Assembly: GCA_051657165.1 (NCBI GenBank)
Contig: JBOFKD010000111.1
Span: 4,759-68,758, forward strand
Source of the DNA: UBA7332 sp051657165
GTDB lineage: Bacteria; Bacteroidota; Bacteroidia; Bacteroidales; UBA7332
Direction: 5' to 3'
Length of the DNA: 64,000 nucleotides
This document shows, piece after piece, positions 1 through 9,615 of the stretch. Position 1 is the stretch's first letter; each line of letters starts with the position of its first letter. The notes beneath the pieces are model-generated. The model did not search any database and was not told the origin of the DNA. It saw only the letters and a list, made by a program, of their open reading frames with translations. Made by a program: the position numbers and the translations under genes.

Positions 1-155
1 GCAATTCATGGCAAATGAATTTGATTTGCCATAGCATTTGCCATATCAATTGCCATACATTAACTAATTGTTATTTAGCTTATTATCTATAAAAACATAC
101 TCCAATGGCAATTCATGGCAAATAAAACAGAAAAACTCTGTGTATCGTTTTTTTA
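1..155. repeat. Dispersed intergenic repeat, copy 1 (cut by window edge)
   Basis: This stretch matches the reverse complement of 27804-27957 almost end to end, at roughly 85% identity by eye. It carries several copies of ATGGCAAAT and its inverse ATTTGCCAT; the pair at 8-16 and 24-32 forms an inverted repeat. The right end has a small hairpin (acagaaaaactctgt) followed by a T-rich run. The left end runs off the window. No reading frame is apparent. Confidence 0.8.
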
Positions 156-204
156 GGATCAGCAAACTTATGGCCTGCAGAGACCGATGATAATCGGATA
201 AGAT

Positions 205-243
205 AAAAAAAAGAGCCTCAGAATTATCTGAAGCTCTTTTTTT
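205..243 (-). terminator. Intrinsic terminator of the tRNA-Pro genes
   Basis: An interrupted hairpin (GAGC..CAG / CTG..GCTC) is followed on the minus strand by a run of T. It sits two bases past the 3' end of the leftmost tRNA-Pro. Confidence 0.75.
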
Positions 244-245
244 CG

Positions 246-320
246 TCGGGGTAGAGGGATTCGAACCCCCGACCCCCTGGTCCCAAACCAGGTGCGCTAA
301 CCGGACTGCGCTACACCCCG
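246..320 (-). tRNA. tRNA-Pro (TGG)
   Basis: The minus strand folds as a cloverleaf: a CGGGGTG/TACCCCG acceptor stem, a CCTGG-TTTGGGA-CCAGG anticodon arm with anticodon TGG, and a GGGGGTTCGAATCCC T arm. CCA is not encoded. It is a tandem copy of the gene at 355-429. Confidence 0.95.
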
Positions 321-354
321 AGTATACAATATAAGAAAACGAAAGATTATTTTG

Positions 355-429
355 TCGGGGTAGAGGGATTCGAACCCCCGACCCCCTGGTCCCAAACCAG
401 GTGCGCTAACCGGACTGCGCTACACCCCG
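355..429 (-). tRNA. tRNA-Pro (TGG), second copy
   Basis: It is identical in the mature sequence to the copy at 246-320, with 34 bp between them. A TTACTTTG box at 459-466 (minus strand), about 30 bp upstream, is the likely promoter element. The two copies are probably transcribed together and end at the terminator at 205-243. Confidence 0.95.
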
Positions 430-562
430 AATAATACCATCGTTTCTCGATTGCGTTGCAAAGTAAAGGCTTTTTTTTCTACTCACCAAACATATTGCAC
501 ATTTTTTTTTGAATTAATCCGCACAAATTCTTTATACGATTGATATATATACACTTAAAGAT

Positions 563-1897
563 CTAATTATTTTTCGACATTTTGTATCTCCATTCATTAA
601 AATAGAGATTTCTGACATTGGATTCCACCTCTCCCCGCTGAAAATCGACAGGCTCACTTCTGTAAAAACTTTTTCGGGGACTAAAGTCTGCAGAAAAATC
701 CTGGTTTACTATCATCCGATAAGGATCAATGCCTCCTAAATAGAAATATGCAATATCCGGATCCGGATGATCTATCCTTCCGAATGACACATCAACGGGA
801 ATCCAGCCAATCCCACCCAGATAAACCTCTGTCCAGTCATGCAGGTTCTCAGCACCTGGATGAAGCATCCATCCACTTTGCCATTTTGCAGGTATACCGC
901 ATCTACGGCACAAGGTTATAAACAAAAGAGATACCTGTCCGCAATCGCCATGCCTGTTTCGAAGTACATACATAGGTATATTGTCTATATTACAATATTC
1001 CACAGCACTGCACCATGGTATATTATCACTTATATAATCAAATATATTTTTAATCGTCTGTACGTCAGAAGCTGAATCCTTCAGAGTCGAAGCAAGAGAT
1101 TCAATTTCGGGTGTAAAACGAATATGCTTTTGTTGCTCTCTAGTATAATATGTGTATAACTCAGATAAAGTATCAACAGGTTGTGCATTCTTAAATAAAT
1201 AGGGGAGAGAGTAATGTTGCGCATAAGATGTAAAAGAGTATTGCGATTCAAGTTGAATATCATTCATTTGATTCGCAAGTACCTGTTCGAAGTATACAGA
1301 AGCATGCTCATTGTTTAGGTCTTTTACACAGGCGGCAGGAGATGTAGCGATCAGGCGAGTACTCTTTTGGCGGTCAGTATAAGAATGAGGAGCAGGCATC
1401 CAGCATTTTAGAACAGAATCTTCGGAAAGCAGACTCTTACGCGGAATCTTTATATGAAAGGAGATATCAAAATCTCTCGGAGCAAACAACAGGCCGTCTT
1501 TCTCTTTTTCTTTACAAACGAGCAGAGCTGTTTCGCGAGGTACACGCTTCCACACATCCTCCTCCTTATCCGGACCGGCAATCCGCACTCGTTCGGCGTT
1601 GGCCGCAGAATCAAGACGAAACAAGTTGGAAACAGCATTTCTAAAATACATTTTTTGTCCGTCAATGATTCTCATTTCCAGCTTTAACTCGTTTTCCCAT
1701 CTCTCAATTTGCTTCGGGTCAGTATGAAGATTAAAAGCAGACAACTCCGATAAAATCTGACTATGTGTCTTACAAAAGTCAGATTTAAGCCGCATCAGGC
1801 TATCTTCAGAAGAAAGAAATGGCTGACTACTCTGCGCCTGCGAACTATTGTAACAAACAGATACTAATACAAATAAAGCAAAAAGGAATGTTCTCAT
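563..1897 (-). CDS. Secreted transglutaminase-like domain protein
   Basis: A protein of about 444 aa. I place the start at 1897 because it gives a clean signal peptide (MRTFLFALFVLVSVCYN, ending near AQ); the frame stays open for 55 codons upstream but that stretch looks non-coding. The C-terminal half has a transglutaminase-like fold with the Cys-His-Asp triad in context: GDCGQ, then HDWTEVYL, then VDVSFG. Proteins of this superfamily act as peptidases or peptide N-glycanases rather than crosslinkers in many bacteria. The N-terminal half, rich in charged helices, I do not recognise. It stands alone, convergent on the tRNA-Pro genes, and is likely periplasmic. The substrate is unknown. Confidence 0.85.
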   Translation of the reverse strand: MRTFLFALFVLVSVCYNSSQAQSSQPFLSSEDSLMRLKSDFCKTHSQILSELSAFNLHTDPKQIERWENELKLEMRIIDGQKMYFRNAVSNLFRLDSAANAERVRIAGPDKEEDVWKRVPRETALLVCKEKEKDGLLFAPRDFDISFHIKIPRKSLLSEDSVLKCWMPAPHSYTDRQKSTRLIATSPAACVKDLNNEHASVYFEQVLANQMNDIQLESQYSFTSYAQHYSLPYLFKNAQPVDTLSELYTYYTREQQKHIRFTPEIESLASTLKDSASDVQTIKNIFDYISDNIPWCSAVEYCNIDNIPMYVLRNRHGDCGQVSLLFITLCRRCGIPAKWQSGWMLHPGAENLHDWTEVYLGGIGWIPVDVSFGRIDHPDPDIAYFYLGGIDPYRMIVNQDFSADFSPRKSFYRSEPVDFQRGEVESNVRNLYFNEWRYKMSKNN

Positions 1898-2143
1898 AGA
1901 ATTAAAGTTTGTGCGTAAAAAACGACAAAATATCCTATTCTCCAAAATTTTAGCCTCTGAAAAGAGAAAAATTGTTGAATCTAAAAAGATTAATAGAAAA
2001 ATCTGCGATTTAGAAGAAACTAAAGTATATCTTTGTATCGAAGGATGATATTTGTGAAACAAATTAACATTATTAAAAGTAGGTAATCTTTTTTTTGCTT
2101 TATGAAATAGTCCTATTTATTACTATTATTCAAAAATTAAATT

Positions 2144-2476
2144 ATGAACATTTTCATTTCTAATTTAAGTTTTCGTATTGACAATACAGACTTAAAACAA
2201 CTATTTCAAGAGTACGGAGAGGTTACTTCTGCAAAAGTAATGACAGACAGAGAAACTGGCCGTTCAAGAGGTTTCGGTTTCGTTGAAATGTCTGACGACG
2301 CTGCTGCTCAGAAAGCAATCAACGAACTTGACAAAGCTGAGTACGATGGACGCGTTATCAACGTAAACGAAGCAAAACCACGTACAGAAAGACCTCAAGG
2401 CGAGAGAAGATTCGATAACAGAAGACCTCAAGGTGCTGGTAGAGGAAACAACGATAGAAGCAAACGTTGGGAATAA
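2144..2476 (+). CDS. RRM-domain RNA-binding protein
   Basis: A 110-aa protein with one RNA-recognition motif at residues 1-80. RNP2 is IFISNL at the N terminus and RNP1 is RGFGFVEM near residue 45. The tail (about 82-110) is rich in Arg, Gly and Asn and resembles RGG-type RNA-binding tails. Small RRM proteins of this kind are common in Bacteroidetes, which lack Hfq in many lineages, and have been linked there to small-RNA or transcript regulation. It is a single gene followed directly by a strong terminator. Confidence 0.93.
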   Translation: MNIFISNLSFRIDNTDLKQLFQEYGEVTSAKVMTDRETGRSRGFGFVEMSDDAAAQKAINELDKAEYDGRVINVNEAKPRTERPQGERRFDNRRPQGAGRGNNDRSKRWE

Positions 2477-2503
2477 TATAAACCAACTTACTACTATATA
2501 ATG

Positions 2504-2538
2504 AGACCCGATAACAAACTCTGTTATCGGGTCTTTTT
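2504..2538 (+). terminator. Intrinsic terminator of the RRM gene
   Basis: A perfect 13-bp stem (AGACCCGATAACA / TGTTATCGGGTCT) with a 5-base loop is followed by TTTT. It lies 27 bp after the RRM stop codon. Confidence 0.9.
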
Positions 2539-2578
2539 GTATTCGAGCAAACCATTCTTTGTGGAATGCTGAGCCTAA

Positions 2579-4414
2579 TTATTCAATTTCAACTAATGGT
2601 GTTGATTCAGCGACACGCTGATTTTCTTTAACCAGAATACGTTTCACAACGCCTGAATAGTAGCTCGTAATACTATTTTCCATTTTCATGGACTCCAGAA
2701 TCAACACGGTATCTCCAGAGTTAATTCTGTCTCCTACTTTCACATGAATCTGATAGATACTACCAGGCATAGGAGATGATACAACATTACCGGTAATCGG
2801 AGATTCCTCTTGCTTATTTTCTTCAATTTGCTCAGCAACTGAATTGTCAGCATATAATTGTTCTTTTTGTTTTGTCAGGAATCCCTTCGCAATAAGCGGA
2901 AATAATTCTAATAAAAGTACTTCTTTTTCATTTTCAGCTAATTTCACTCCTAATCCTTCCAACTCGGGATTAGGTTGCATTTGATATTTAGAGGTGTCAT
3001 ACGGTGTTTCATCTGTCACTCCGGCAATCTTCATTCGGAATTCCGGGTTCACCGGAATAGGTGTTTTCCCATATTCTCCTTTAACCAGAGCAATAAACTG
3101 ATTGGATAAATTCTTATACATCTCTGTACCGGTGCGTAAATCAAGCGCACAATTCACGGCTTGTGCACCAACAATCTGACTTGTTGGAGTTACGAGCGGA
3201 GGTAACCCCGAATCCAGTCTTACCTGAGGAATAAGCTCCATTGCCCTAGGCAGAATATCTTCAGCCCCTAACTGCTTTAACTGTGCAACCATATTGGTAT
3301 ACATACCTCCCGGAATCTGCGCATTTTTAACCAATTCATTTGGTTCAGGAAATCCAAAATAAGTCTCGATACTATGGCAGGCACGCAATAATTTCTCCTC
3401 ATTATTCTCTCTCACATAGCGAATGGCATCATTAAAAAGCTGATCAACATCAGCAGGGAGCTTATCTTTCAACGGATCGAAACGAACCGGAAATTTCTTA
3501 ACAGCATCAAACTCTTCGAGTTCCTTACGTATATAATATAATTCATGATTGATCTTTCCGACTGCCTCCATATTGACATCAATCTCAATACCCATTTTCT
3601 GACAGAACAAGTATACAAGCTCAATGGCCGGAGCAGCAGGACCACCGGCAAAATACCAGATATTTGTATCTACAATATCCACACCCTTCTCTATAGCCAT
3701 CAATACAGCCGCAAGTCCATAGCCTGGAGTACAGTGCGTGTGGAAATCAATCGGAACATTTAACTTCTTCTTAAATAAAGGAATAAGCTCAGCCACACGG
3801 GAAGGAGGAATAAGACCGCTCATATCCTTAATTGTAATCATGTCGGCACCCAGCGCAACCATTTCCTGCGCTTTATGCAAGAAATAATCATTGGTAAAAA
3901 CTGGCTTTGGCAAAGATTTTCCTTTCAGCGCAGCCTTTAATCTTTCTTTTGCAGTATAAGAAGGATCAATTGTATAACAAACCGCACAATCCGCAATACC
4001 TCCGTACTTCTTGACGTATTTAATAGTAGATTTCACATTATCCACATCATTCAAAGCATCAAAAATACGCATAATGCTCAAACCTGATTCGATTGCATTT
4101 CTGCAGAATCCTTCAATAATCTCATCTGTATAAGGAGCATAACCAAACAAGTTCCGCCCACGAGACAAAGCCGTAAGTTTAGAAGCATCGCCAACTACAG
4201 CTTTAATTTTTTCTAAACGATCCCATGGATTTTCATTTAAATAGCGCATTACAGAATCAGGCACAGCACCACCCCAAACTTCCATCGCATAGAAGTTTGC
4301 ATCTTTATAAAATGGTAATACCCGGTCTACCTGAGGTTGACTCATCCGTGTTGCAAAAGAGGACTGCTGACCATCACGAAGTGTAAGGTCTCTGATTAAA
4401 ATCTTCCGTGCCAT
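2579..4414 (-). CDS. oadA: Biotin-dependent carboxyltransferase, oxaloacetate decarboxylase alpha / pyruvate carboxylase B type
   Basis: A 611-aa protein. The N-terminal TIM-barrel carboxyltransferase domain begins with the RDLTLRDGQQS signature and has metal-ligand HTH-type motifs (DFHTHCTPGYG). A conserved central helical domain follows. The C-terminal 75 residues form a biotinyl domain with ESMKMEN, where Lys577 should carry biotin. The family moves CO2 between oxaloacetate (or a similar acid) and biotin. In a sodium pump it works with membrane beta and gamma subunits; here no such genes adjoin it, but a beta subunit lies at 32416-33630. It could instead pair with a biotin carboxylase elsewhere as pyruvate carboxylase. 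A TATATTTG box lies upstream on the minus strand. Confidence 0.9.
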   Translation of the reverse strand: MARKILIRDLTLRDGQQSSFATRMSQPQVDRVLPFYKDANFYAMEVWGGAVPDSVMRYLNENPWDRLEKIKAVVGDASKLTALSRGRNLFGYAPYTDEIIEGFCRNAIESGLSIMRIFDALNDVDNVKSTIKYVKKYGGIADCAVCYTIDPSYTAKERLKAALKGKSLPKPVFTNDYFLHKAQEMVALGADMITIKDMSGLIPPSRVAELIPLFKKKLNVPIDFHTHCTPGYGLAAVLMAIEKGVDIVDTNIWYFAGGPAAPAIELVYLFCQKMGIEIDVNMEAVGKINHELYYIRKELEEFDAVKKFPVRFDPLKDKLPADVDQLFNDAIRYVRENNEEKLLRACHSIETYFGFPEPNELVKNAQIPGGMYTNMVAQLKQLGAEDILPRAMELIPQVRLDSGLPPLVTPTSQIVGAQAVNCALDLRTGTEMYKNLSNQFIALVKGEYGKTPIPVNPEFRMKIAGVTDETPYDTSKYQMQPNPELEGLGVKLAENEKEVLLLELFPLIAKGFLTKQKEQLYADNSVAEQIEENKQEESPITGNVVSSPMPGSIYQIHVKVGDRINSGDTVLILESMKMENSITSYYSGVVKRILVKENQRVAESTPLVEIE

Positions 4415-4473
4415 AGATTAAAAGTTAAAGATTTTTTACATTAAGTTGATTTGACAATTAGGTATTGATGGAA

Positions 4474-4481
4474 CAAATATA
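4474..4481 (-). promoter_or_regulatory. Promoter box (TATATTTG) of oadA
   Basis: On the minus strand this reads TATATTTG, matching the Bacteroidetes TAnnTTTG element, 60 bp before the oadA start codon. A TTTTG lies upstream (4498-4502), with a spacing of 16 rather than the usual 19 or so. Confidence 0.6.
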
Positions 4482-4700
4482 GATAAAGTTAGTTTATCAA
4501 AATCAACTATTTTAAACATCTAATTTTCAGGTATATTGTATCAATAAAAGCAACTGTAAGAAAACCATCATAAGAAAAATATCTTATATATCAAAAGAGC
4601 ATCATAAGTATTAATTTATAAGAATAAATGAGATATAAATTAAATATCAATATTATATGTTTGACAACATATTTACGAAATATCAGCTATAAAAAGCAAA

Positions 4701-4734
4701 AAGAGAGGTTCCCTGACGGGAACCTCTCTTTTAA
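4701..4734 (-). terminator. Intrinsic terminator of the S9 peptidase gene
   Basis: A perfect 13-bp stem (AAGAGAGGTTCCC / GGGAACCTCTCTT) with a 4-base loop directly abuts the stop codon. The minus strand continues into a T-rich run. Confidence 0.9.
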
Positions 4735-7506
4735 TTATTTTGAATCGTATTTCTGATCTTTTCCTTTCTCTTTTATCGAGATACCTTCTGTCATCCAGCG
4801 AGGAGCAGGTTTATCTTTCAGATAATAATCAAAGAACTGATGCATACGAATAGTCCAGTCCATTCTGGCAGGACGTGACTTCAGGTTATGCGGTTCATTG
4901 TTATAATTAAGCATCCATGCTGTTTTACCACATCTCTTCAGAGCCATAAATAACTCAACTCCCTGAGAAAAAGGTACAGCTTCATCTGCATCGTCATGAC
5001 GGATCAAAAGCGGAGTTTCAACTTTTGGTGCATAGAAAACAGGTGAATTCTCTATATAACGCATCGGTGCACTCCATAAATCATCGCCAATACGGCTTTG
5101 ACCATGCTCATACTGAAACATACGAACCATACCACTACTTGTGCGGATTCCACTGTAAGCACTGGTCATATTACTAACCGGAGCCCCCGGACTTGCACAT
5201 TTAAACATATTCGTGCGGGTTACCAGATATGCGATTTGATATCCGCCCCAACTTTGTCCCTGTAAACCGATTCGTCCCGCATCTGCAATACCTCTGTCTA
5301 CCAGTGCATTTGCACCACTGACTACAGAGTTATAACAACTTTCTCCCGGATAACCGGTAGTATATTTGATGTCAGGCATAAATACAACATAATCATCACT
5401 CGTAAACATAGATGGAATAATGATGGACCAGCTAGGTTGCGGCTGATGATGCTTATACATATCTTCGGTATGAGTTTCATAGAAGTAAACAATGACCGGA
5501 TATTTCTTTTCCGGATCATAATTCTCCGGTTTATATAACAGACCTTCTACCTCTTCGCCATTGAAATCATTCCATTTCATCAACTCAACAGAACCCCACT
5601 TGTAATCTTTCATCTGTGGATTAGCATCAGAGACCTTTCTCGAGTCACTAAAAGAAGTATTACTTACCCAGATATCTCTGAATTCGTTATAATTTTCGCG
5701 TGAATAAAGTATTCGACCTGCATCTTTTGATACAGCCTTTAATGTATACTTATAAGGACCTTCCATTAATTCCTGAGGCACTTCACCCTCTTTCATTCTA
5801 TAAAAACCATTCTCTTTTGTTCCAAAGTCAAAAGAGATAAGCATCATATCTTTCTTTGTATCTACAATATTTTTATAGTTATCAAACGTAAGATCTGCAT
5901 AACGAAGACGTTTATTATGCTGACGCCCCCAACCATTTGTGATACAAAGCGGCTTCTGTACACCTGTAAGATCAAGCTTCCACAAATCATACTTATCATA
6001 TATATAGATAAATCTGAAATCCGGCGAAAGACCGAATGAGCCATAAGGAGACGGATCTTCCGGCTTATCATTTGCTTCATCGAACAATGGGTATTCAATA
6101 CCTTCAGAAATCTGATGCAAGACTTTCTTCTTTGTATCAAAAGAATTCCATTTCTGCGTTTTTAAATCAAAAAATACGACAAATGCACCATCAGGAGTAA
6201 TACGCGTTCCCGAAACCATCGCATTATTAAGAAATTCCTCTCTCTTTCCGGTTTTCAGATCAACCAGATAAAGATCACGAGCATAAGGATATTGCCAGTT
6301 CATCTCTGCAACATAATTCTTTGTATCTATAGAAAGAGCATAAGGAGCATTATCCTGAGCCGGCATAGAAATATGACTATAAACCGGATTAGTCAATACC
6401 ATCCATCGGTCTTCCTCTGGCTTATAGACTGCTGAAAAAGTTTCACTTAATATACTCTTCTTATTTGCTATCTGCTGCGGCATATTCAAAGTATCAGAAG
6501 TGCTCCACAAATCCAACGAGAATTTTTCTTCAGCCAGTAGACTATCCTTCTCCTTTTTCTTTGGTAATTCGGCGTATGAGAAGAACAAACAGGCATTCTC
6601 TTTCGAAAATCTAAGATCTGAAGACAAGCCATATCCATGAGGCAATCCGGTTTCTTCTTTTACCAAAATCTCCTTAGCTTTAAACTTAGAAGGATTGAAT
6701 TTTTTAGACTTGAATGCAGAAGTATTGAAATAAAATAACTGAGGTACCGCTACTTCTGATGTATCAGCTGTAGCCAGAAAAGCTCCTTGTCCGCCATTTT
6801 CATCAAGTACTACTCTCGTAATCTTTCCTATTCGGGAGTTAAATAGCTGAACATGCCTTTTAAGATCTGTAATGTAAACAGCCTTTGTCGAATCGGCTTC
6901 GATCGAATAAATTAAGAAATTACCTCTTTTATCAAACGCATATTTACCGATACTATCAATCAGAACAGAATCATTCGTTTCAAGATTACGGACGGTCAAT
7001 CTCTGGTATTTCTTCTCCTTGCTTTTCTTATTCGCAGTATCCTTTGGAATGGTTATCTCATGTTTAATAAAAAGAAGAGGCGCCTCTTTGGTTGATGAAA
7101 CTACACTTTTCAAAGGCAGCTGCTCTCTTGTACCACTTACTATATTATATAAATAAGTTGTATCAACCGGCATCTTATCTTTCTTTACCTTATTGAATTT
7201 AGCCATCCGGAGAGAATCCGCAAATGGTTTAACGACAAAAGTTGCAAACTTATCGTTATCAAAAAAGCGAAGACCTGTTCCTCTGTTTATTTTTAATAAC
7301 TCTTTACCGGATGCATTTTCCAGAAATAAAATACCGTCTCCTTTCTGAGGATTTACCTCATACGAGATAAAATCACCCTTATCAGTCAATACCGTTCTGT
7401 CGACTTGCTTCCAGCTATCATACACTGTATGATCCAGAACCTTCTTCTGAGCAAACAGAGATAAAGACAGACAAACCGAAGAAAATAAAATAGTTGATCT
7501 TCTCAT
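4735..7506 (-). CDS. Secreted S9 prolyl-oligopeptidase-family peptidase
   Basis: A 923-aa protein with a signal peptide (MRRSTILFSSVCLSLSLFAQ). Residues about 25-620 look like the beta-propeller gate of S9 peptidases. The C-terminal 280 residues are the alpha/beta-hydrolase domain, with the nucleophile in GQSWGG near residue 751, the acid in RHDDADEAVPF near 836 and the His in NEPHNL near 872, so the triad is complete. Such enzymes cut short peptides, often after Pro or acyl-amino acids, in the periplasm or outer membrane. It is monocistronic, with its own terminator and a TATATTTG box at 7538-7545. Compare the inactive relative at 35571-37670. Confidence 0.92.
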   Translation of the reverse strand: MRRSTILFSSVCLSLSLFAQKKVLDHTVYDSWKQVDRTVLTDKGDFISYEVNPQKGDGILFLENASGKELLKINRGTGLRFFDNDKFATFVVKPFADSLRMAKFNKVKKDKMPVDTTYLYNIVSGTREQLPLKSVVSSTKEAPLLFIKHEITIPKDTANKKSKEKKYQRLTVRNLETNDSVLIDSIGKYAFDKRGNFLIYSIEADSTKAVYITDLKRHVQLFNSRIGKITRVVLDENGGQGAFLATADTSEVAVPQLFYFNTSAFKSKKFNPSKFKAKEILVKEETGLPHGYGLSSDLRFSKENACLFFSYAELPKKKEKDSLLAEEKFSLDLWSTSDTLNMPQQIANKKSILSETFSAVYKPEEDRWMVLTNPVYSHISMPAQDNAPYALSIDTKNYVAEMNWQYPYARDLYLVDLKTGKREEFLNNAMVSGTRITPDGAFVVFFDLKTQKWNSFDTKKKVLHQISEGIEYPLFDEANDKPEDPSPYGSFGLSPDFRFIYIYDKYDLWKLDLTGVQKPLCITNGWGRQHNKRLRYADLTFDNYKNIVDTKKDMMLISFDFGTKENGFYRMKEGEVPQELMEGPYKYTLKAVSKDAGRILYSRENYNEFRDIWVSNTSFSDSRKVSDANPQMKDYKWGSVELMKWNDFNGEEVEGLLYKPENYDPEKKYPVIVYFYETHTEDMYKHHQPQPSWSIIIPSMFTSDDYVVFMPDIKYTTGYPGESCYNSVVSGANALVDRGIADAGRIGLQGQSWGGYQIAYLVTRTNMFKCASPGAPVSNMTSAYSGIRTSSGMVRMFQYEHGQSRIGDDLWSAPMRYIENSPVFYAPKVETPLLIRHDDADEAVPFSQGVELFMALKRCGKTAWMLNYNNEPHNLKSRPARMDWTIRMHQFFDYYLKDKPAPRWMTEGISIKEKGKDQKYDSK

Positions 7507-7838
7507 CTTTAATTTGAATTAGAATAATTACTGGTTACAAATATAAGCTTTAACACTCCAGTGACTCTCATAAATATTCGTTATCATTTGTAAATTATAG
7601 ACATTATTTCTTTCTGATATCTCTCTGTCATAAAAAGAATAATTACAAGTGACCAGAAAACAAACAACACTCATTTTGAGCAACTTTCACCATCAAGTCA
7701 CAGATCCTCAAGCCCAAATACTACATATTTCAACATATATAACAATATATTCAACAAAATTGAAACTCTTTTTTAATGTATCACAATAACATTGCAACAT
7801 CCTAAAACAAACAACTATAATATCTTAAAAATATTTTT
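7507..7838. other. Divergent intergenic region
   Basis: A 332-bp AT-rich region between the S9 peptidase gene (minus) and the secreted-protein cluster (plus). The TATATTTG box at 7538-7545 on the minus strand serves the peptidase. I do not see a clear TAnnTTTG box for the plus-strand genes, and see no RNA gene or repeat. Confidence 0.6.
7538..7545 (-). promoter_or_regulatory. Promoter box (TATATTTG) of the S9 peptidase gene
   Basis: The minus strand reads TATATTTG 32 bp before the ATG at 7506. Confidence 0.6.
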
Positions 7839-8570
7839 ATGAAGCAATTAAAAGCATCTGTCATCATAGCATTTATGCTAATCGTTAACATGTCAGCAAA
7901 CGCACAAGGTTTTGCTTTTTTCCAGGTAGAAAATGCAATTACGAAAGCATTAATTAAAAACCAGGGAGACAAACCTGGTGTAATCGAAATCGTTGTTGAT
8001 GGAAATACAGATATCAAAAACGTACCCATGAAATATAAACTTCTTAGCGGATGTAAGATTTCAGAACAAACTCCTTTAACATCTGATTTTTCGAAACCTC
8101 AGACAATCATCGTTGATAAAGGTGGTATCTCTAAAGAATGGACGATTGCCGTTCATCAGCTAAAAAGCGAAAATGCTCCTGTTTCTATTACATTCGGTAA
8201 AGGCAGCGCATGTAGCATTGCTAGTGAACCAGAATGGGCTGGATACGGAATAGACTATACAAAAAATACAGTTGTCCGATTTGGAAATGACGGGAATATG
8301 TTTTTTGCTGCAATTCCGGAAAATGCAAAAGAAGTAAGCTACAATCTTACTGTAGTAGGAGGGAAAGCTCTGGAAGGAATTTTCGATGTAGAAACATCAG
8401 AAGATGGAAAAAAATGGAAAAGACAAATCAGCTATACTTCAGGCAATCCAATTAAAAACAATGAAGAGGTTTCGATGAAACTTCCTTCTAATGCTAAATA
8501 CATCCGTTGGGTATATGCGACAAGAGAAGCTAAGCAAAATGTGAACTTAAACAATATAACAATTAAATAA
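7839..8570 (+). CDS. Secreted protein of unknown function, first of the PL8 cluster
   Basis: A 243-aa protein with a signal peptide (MKQLKASVIIAFMLIVNMSANAQ). I do not recognise a named family. The first half is beta-rich and ends in a KEWTIAVHQ phrase typical of small Ig-like modules in Bacteroidetes surface proteins. The second half contains ETSEDGKKWKRQ and ends in KYIRWVYATREAKQNVNLNNITIK, reminiscent of discoidin-like carbohydrate-binding modules. It lacks an obvious T9SS tail. It lies 55 bp before a T9SS-sorted protein and 1 kb before a PL8 lyase, so a role in binding or presenting a polysaccharide is a guess from context. Confidence 0.75.
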   Translation: MKQLKASVIIAFMLIVNMSANAQGFAFFQVENAITKALIKNQGDKPGVIEIVVDGNTDIKNVPMKYKLLSGCKISEQTPLTSDFSKPQTIIVDKGGISKEWTIAVHQLKSENAPVSITFGKGSACSIASEPEWAGYGIDYTKNTVVRFGNDGNMFFAAIPENAKEVSYNLTVVGGKALEGIFDVETSEDGKKWKRQISYTSGNPIKNNEEVSMKLPSNAKYIRWVYATREAKQNVNLNNITIK

Positions 8571-8625
8571 CTCACTAACCTCATTTACCTCTGTCAAAGG
8601 ATGTGAATGCTAAAACGTATATCTT

Positions 8626-9489
8626 ATGAAAAAAATTTTTACGCTATGTATCGCAGCATTTTCTATGTTTAACGCTGCTATTGCTCAGGAATCTATCCCT
8701 TATAAAGCAAACTGGATTGCTCTACCAGAAGCTGACGCAGACCCAAACAAAGGAAAACCTGAAGCTGATCAGAGTCTTTGGAACCTTGGAGGATGGTCTT
8801 CTATATCTGAAGATGGGAACAGACCTTTTTTTATAGCTGTATCTAAAGGATCACATCTTGCTAACACTATGGAGTTTGGAGATGGAAGACAAGAAAAAGA
8901 ACAAACAAGCTGGTTAATCTCTCCGGCTTTTGATCTTTCGGATAAGATGGATAAAATAGTAACCTTTAAGACAGGAAAAGTTAATTCTTCGTCAAATATA
9001 AGTCTCTTTTACTCTCTTAATTATAATGGGGATGTGAAAACTGCGACATGGAATCCAATTGCAGAAAACGTTATACCAATTGAACAATCAGGTATCGGAA
9101 CAAGTAAAATGATAACAGTTGAAAAAACAATTCCAGTAAAAGAAACTAAAGTAGTTTTCGGTATTAAAGCACATAATAGCAATATAGGCGCAGATGTTGA
9201 ACAAGCAAAAATTCGTGTAACTGCTTTTGAAATCAATCTTCCTAACTCTTTAGAAAACGTTACTGATCTGGGTATCAATGTTTATCCAAATCCAGTAAAA
9301 GATATTATTAATATCAACAGCGAAGAGGCAATTGAAAAAGCTGAAATCTTTAATGTTAGCGGACAAAATGTTTTGAACGCTTCATTTACTAACCAAATCT
9401 CAGTATCATCACTTCCTGCAGGATACTATATCCTAAAAGTGAAATTAGAGAATGGTAAAGCTGCAACGCATACATTCATCAAGAAATAA
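8626..9489 (+). CDS. T9SS-sorted secreted protein with jelly-roll adhesin-like domain
   Basis: A 287-aa protein. Signal peptide at 1-20 (MKKIFTLCIAAFSMFNAAIA). Residues about 45-205 resemble choice-of-anchor/cleaved-adhesin jelly rolls (SWLISPAFDLSDK, then VTFKTGK). Residues about 215-287 are a type A T9SS C-terminal domain: INVYPNPVKD, an IFNVSGQNV strand, SLPAGYYILKVK, ending in FIKK. The protein should cross the outer membrane through the type IX system and be attached at the surface. Its own function is unknown; the PL8 gene 127 bp downstream carries the same kind of tail. Confidence 0.85.
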   Translation: MKKIFTLCIAAFSMFNAAIAQESIPYKANWIALPEADADPNKGKPEADQSLWNLGGWSSISEDGNRPFFIAVSKGSHLANTMEFGDGRQEKEQTSWLISPAFDLSDKMDKIVTFKTGKVNSSSNISLFYSLNYNGDVKTATWNPIAENVIPIEQSGIGTSKMITVEKTIPVKETKVVFGIKAHNSNIGADVEQAKIRVTAFEINLPNSLENVTDLGINVYPNPVKDIININSEEAIEKAEIFNVSGQNVLNASFTNQISVSSLPAGYYILKVKLENGKAATHTFIKK

Positions 9490-9615
9490 TCACAAGATTA
9501 TCTAACTGGAAGAGTGAGTTTATATGATTTCGTATGAACTCACTTTTTTCATCTTAAGGGATTACTTAAATGTATGTTTAGGACTCTGTTCATATACAAT
9601 GAAAAAATCAAATCA

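Larger units (their letters stand above)
4415..4734. other. Gene-free stretch between two minus-strand genes
   Basis: A 320-bp AT-rich spacer. It holds the oadA promoter box at 4474-4481 at one end and the terminator of the S9 peptidase gene (4701-4734) at the other. I see no reading frame, RNA or repeat in the middle. Confidence 0.7.

Noticed and set aside
1898..2062. Longer start for the transglutaminase-like gene
   Set aside because: The extra 55 codons precede a clean signal peptide at 1897 and have a composition unlike the rest of the protein.
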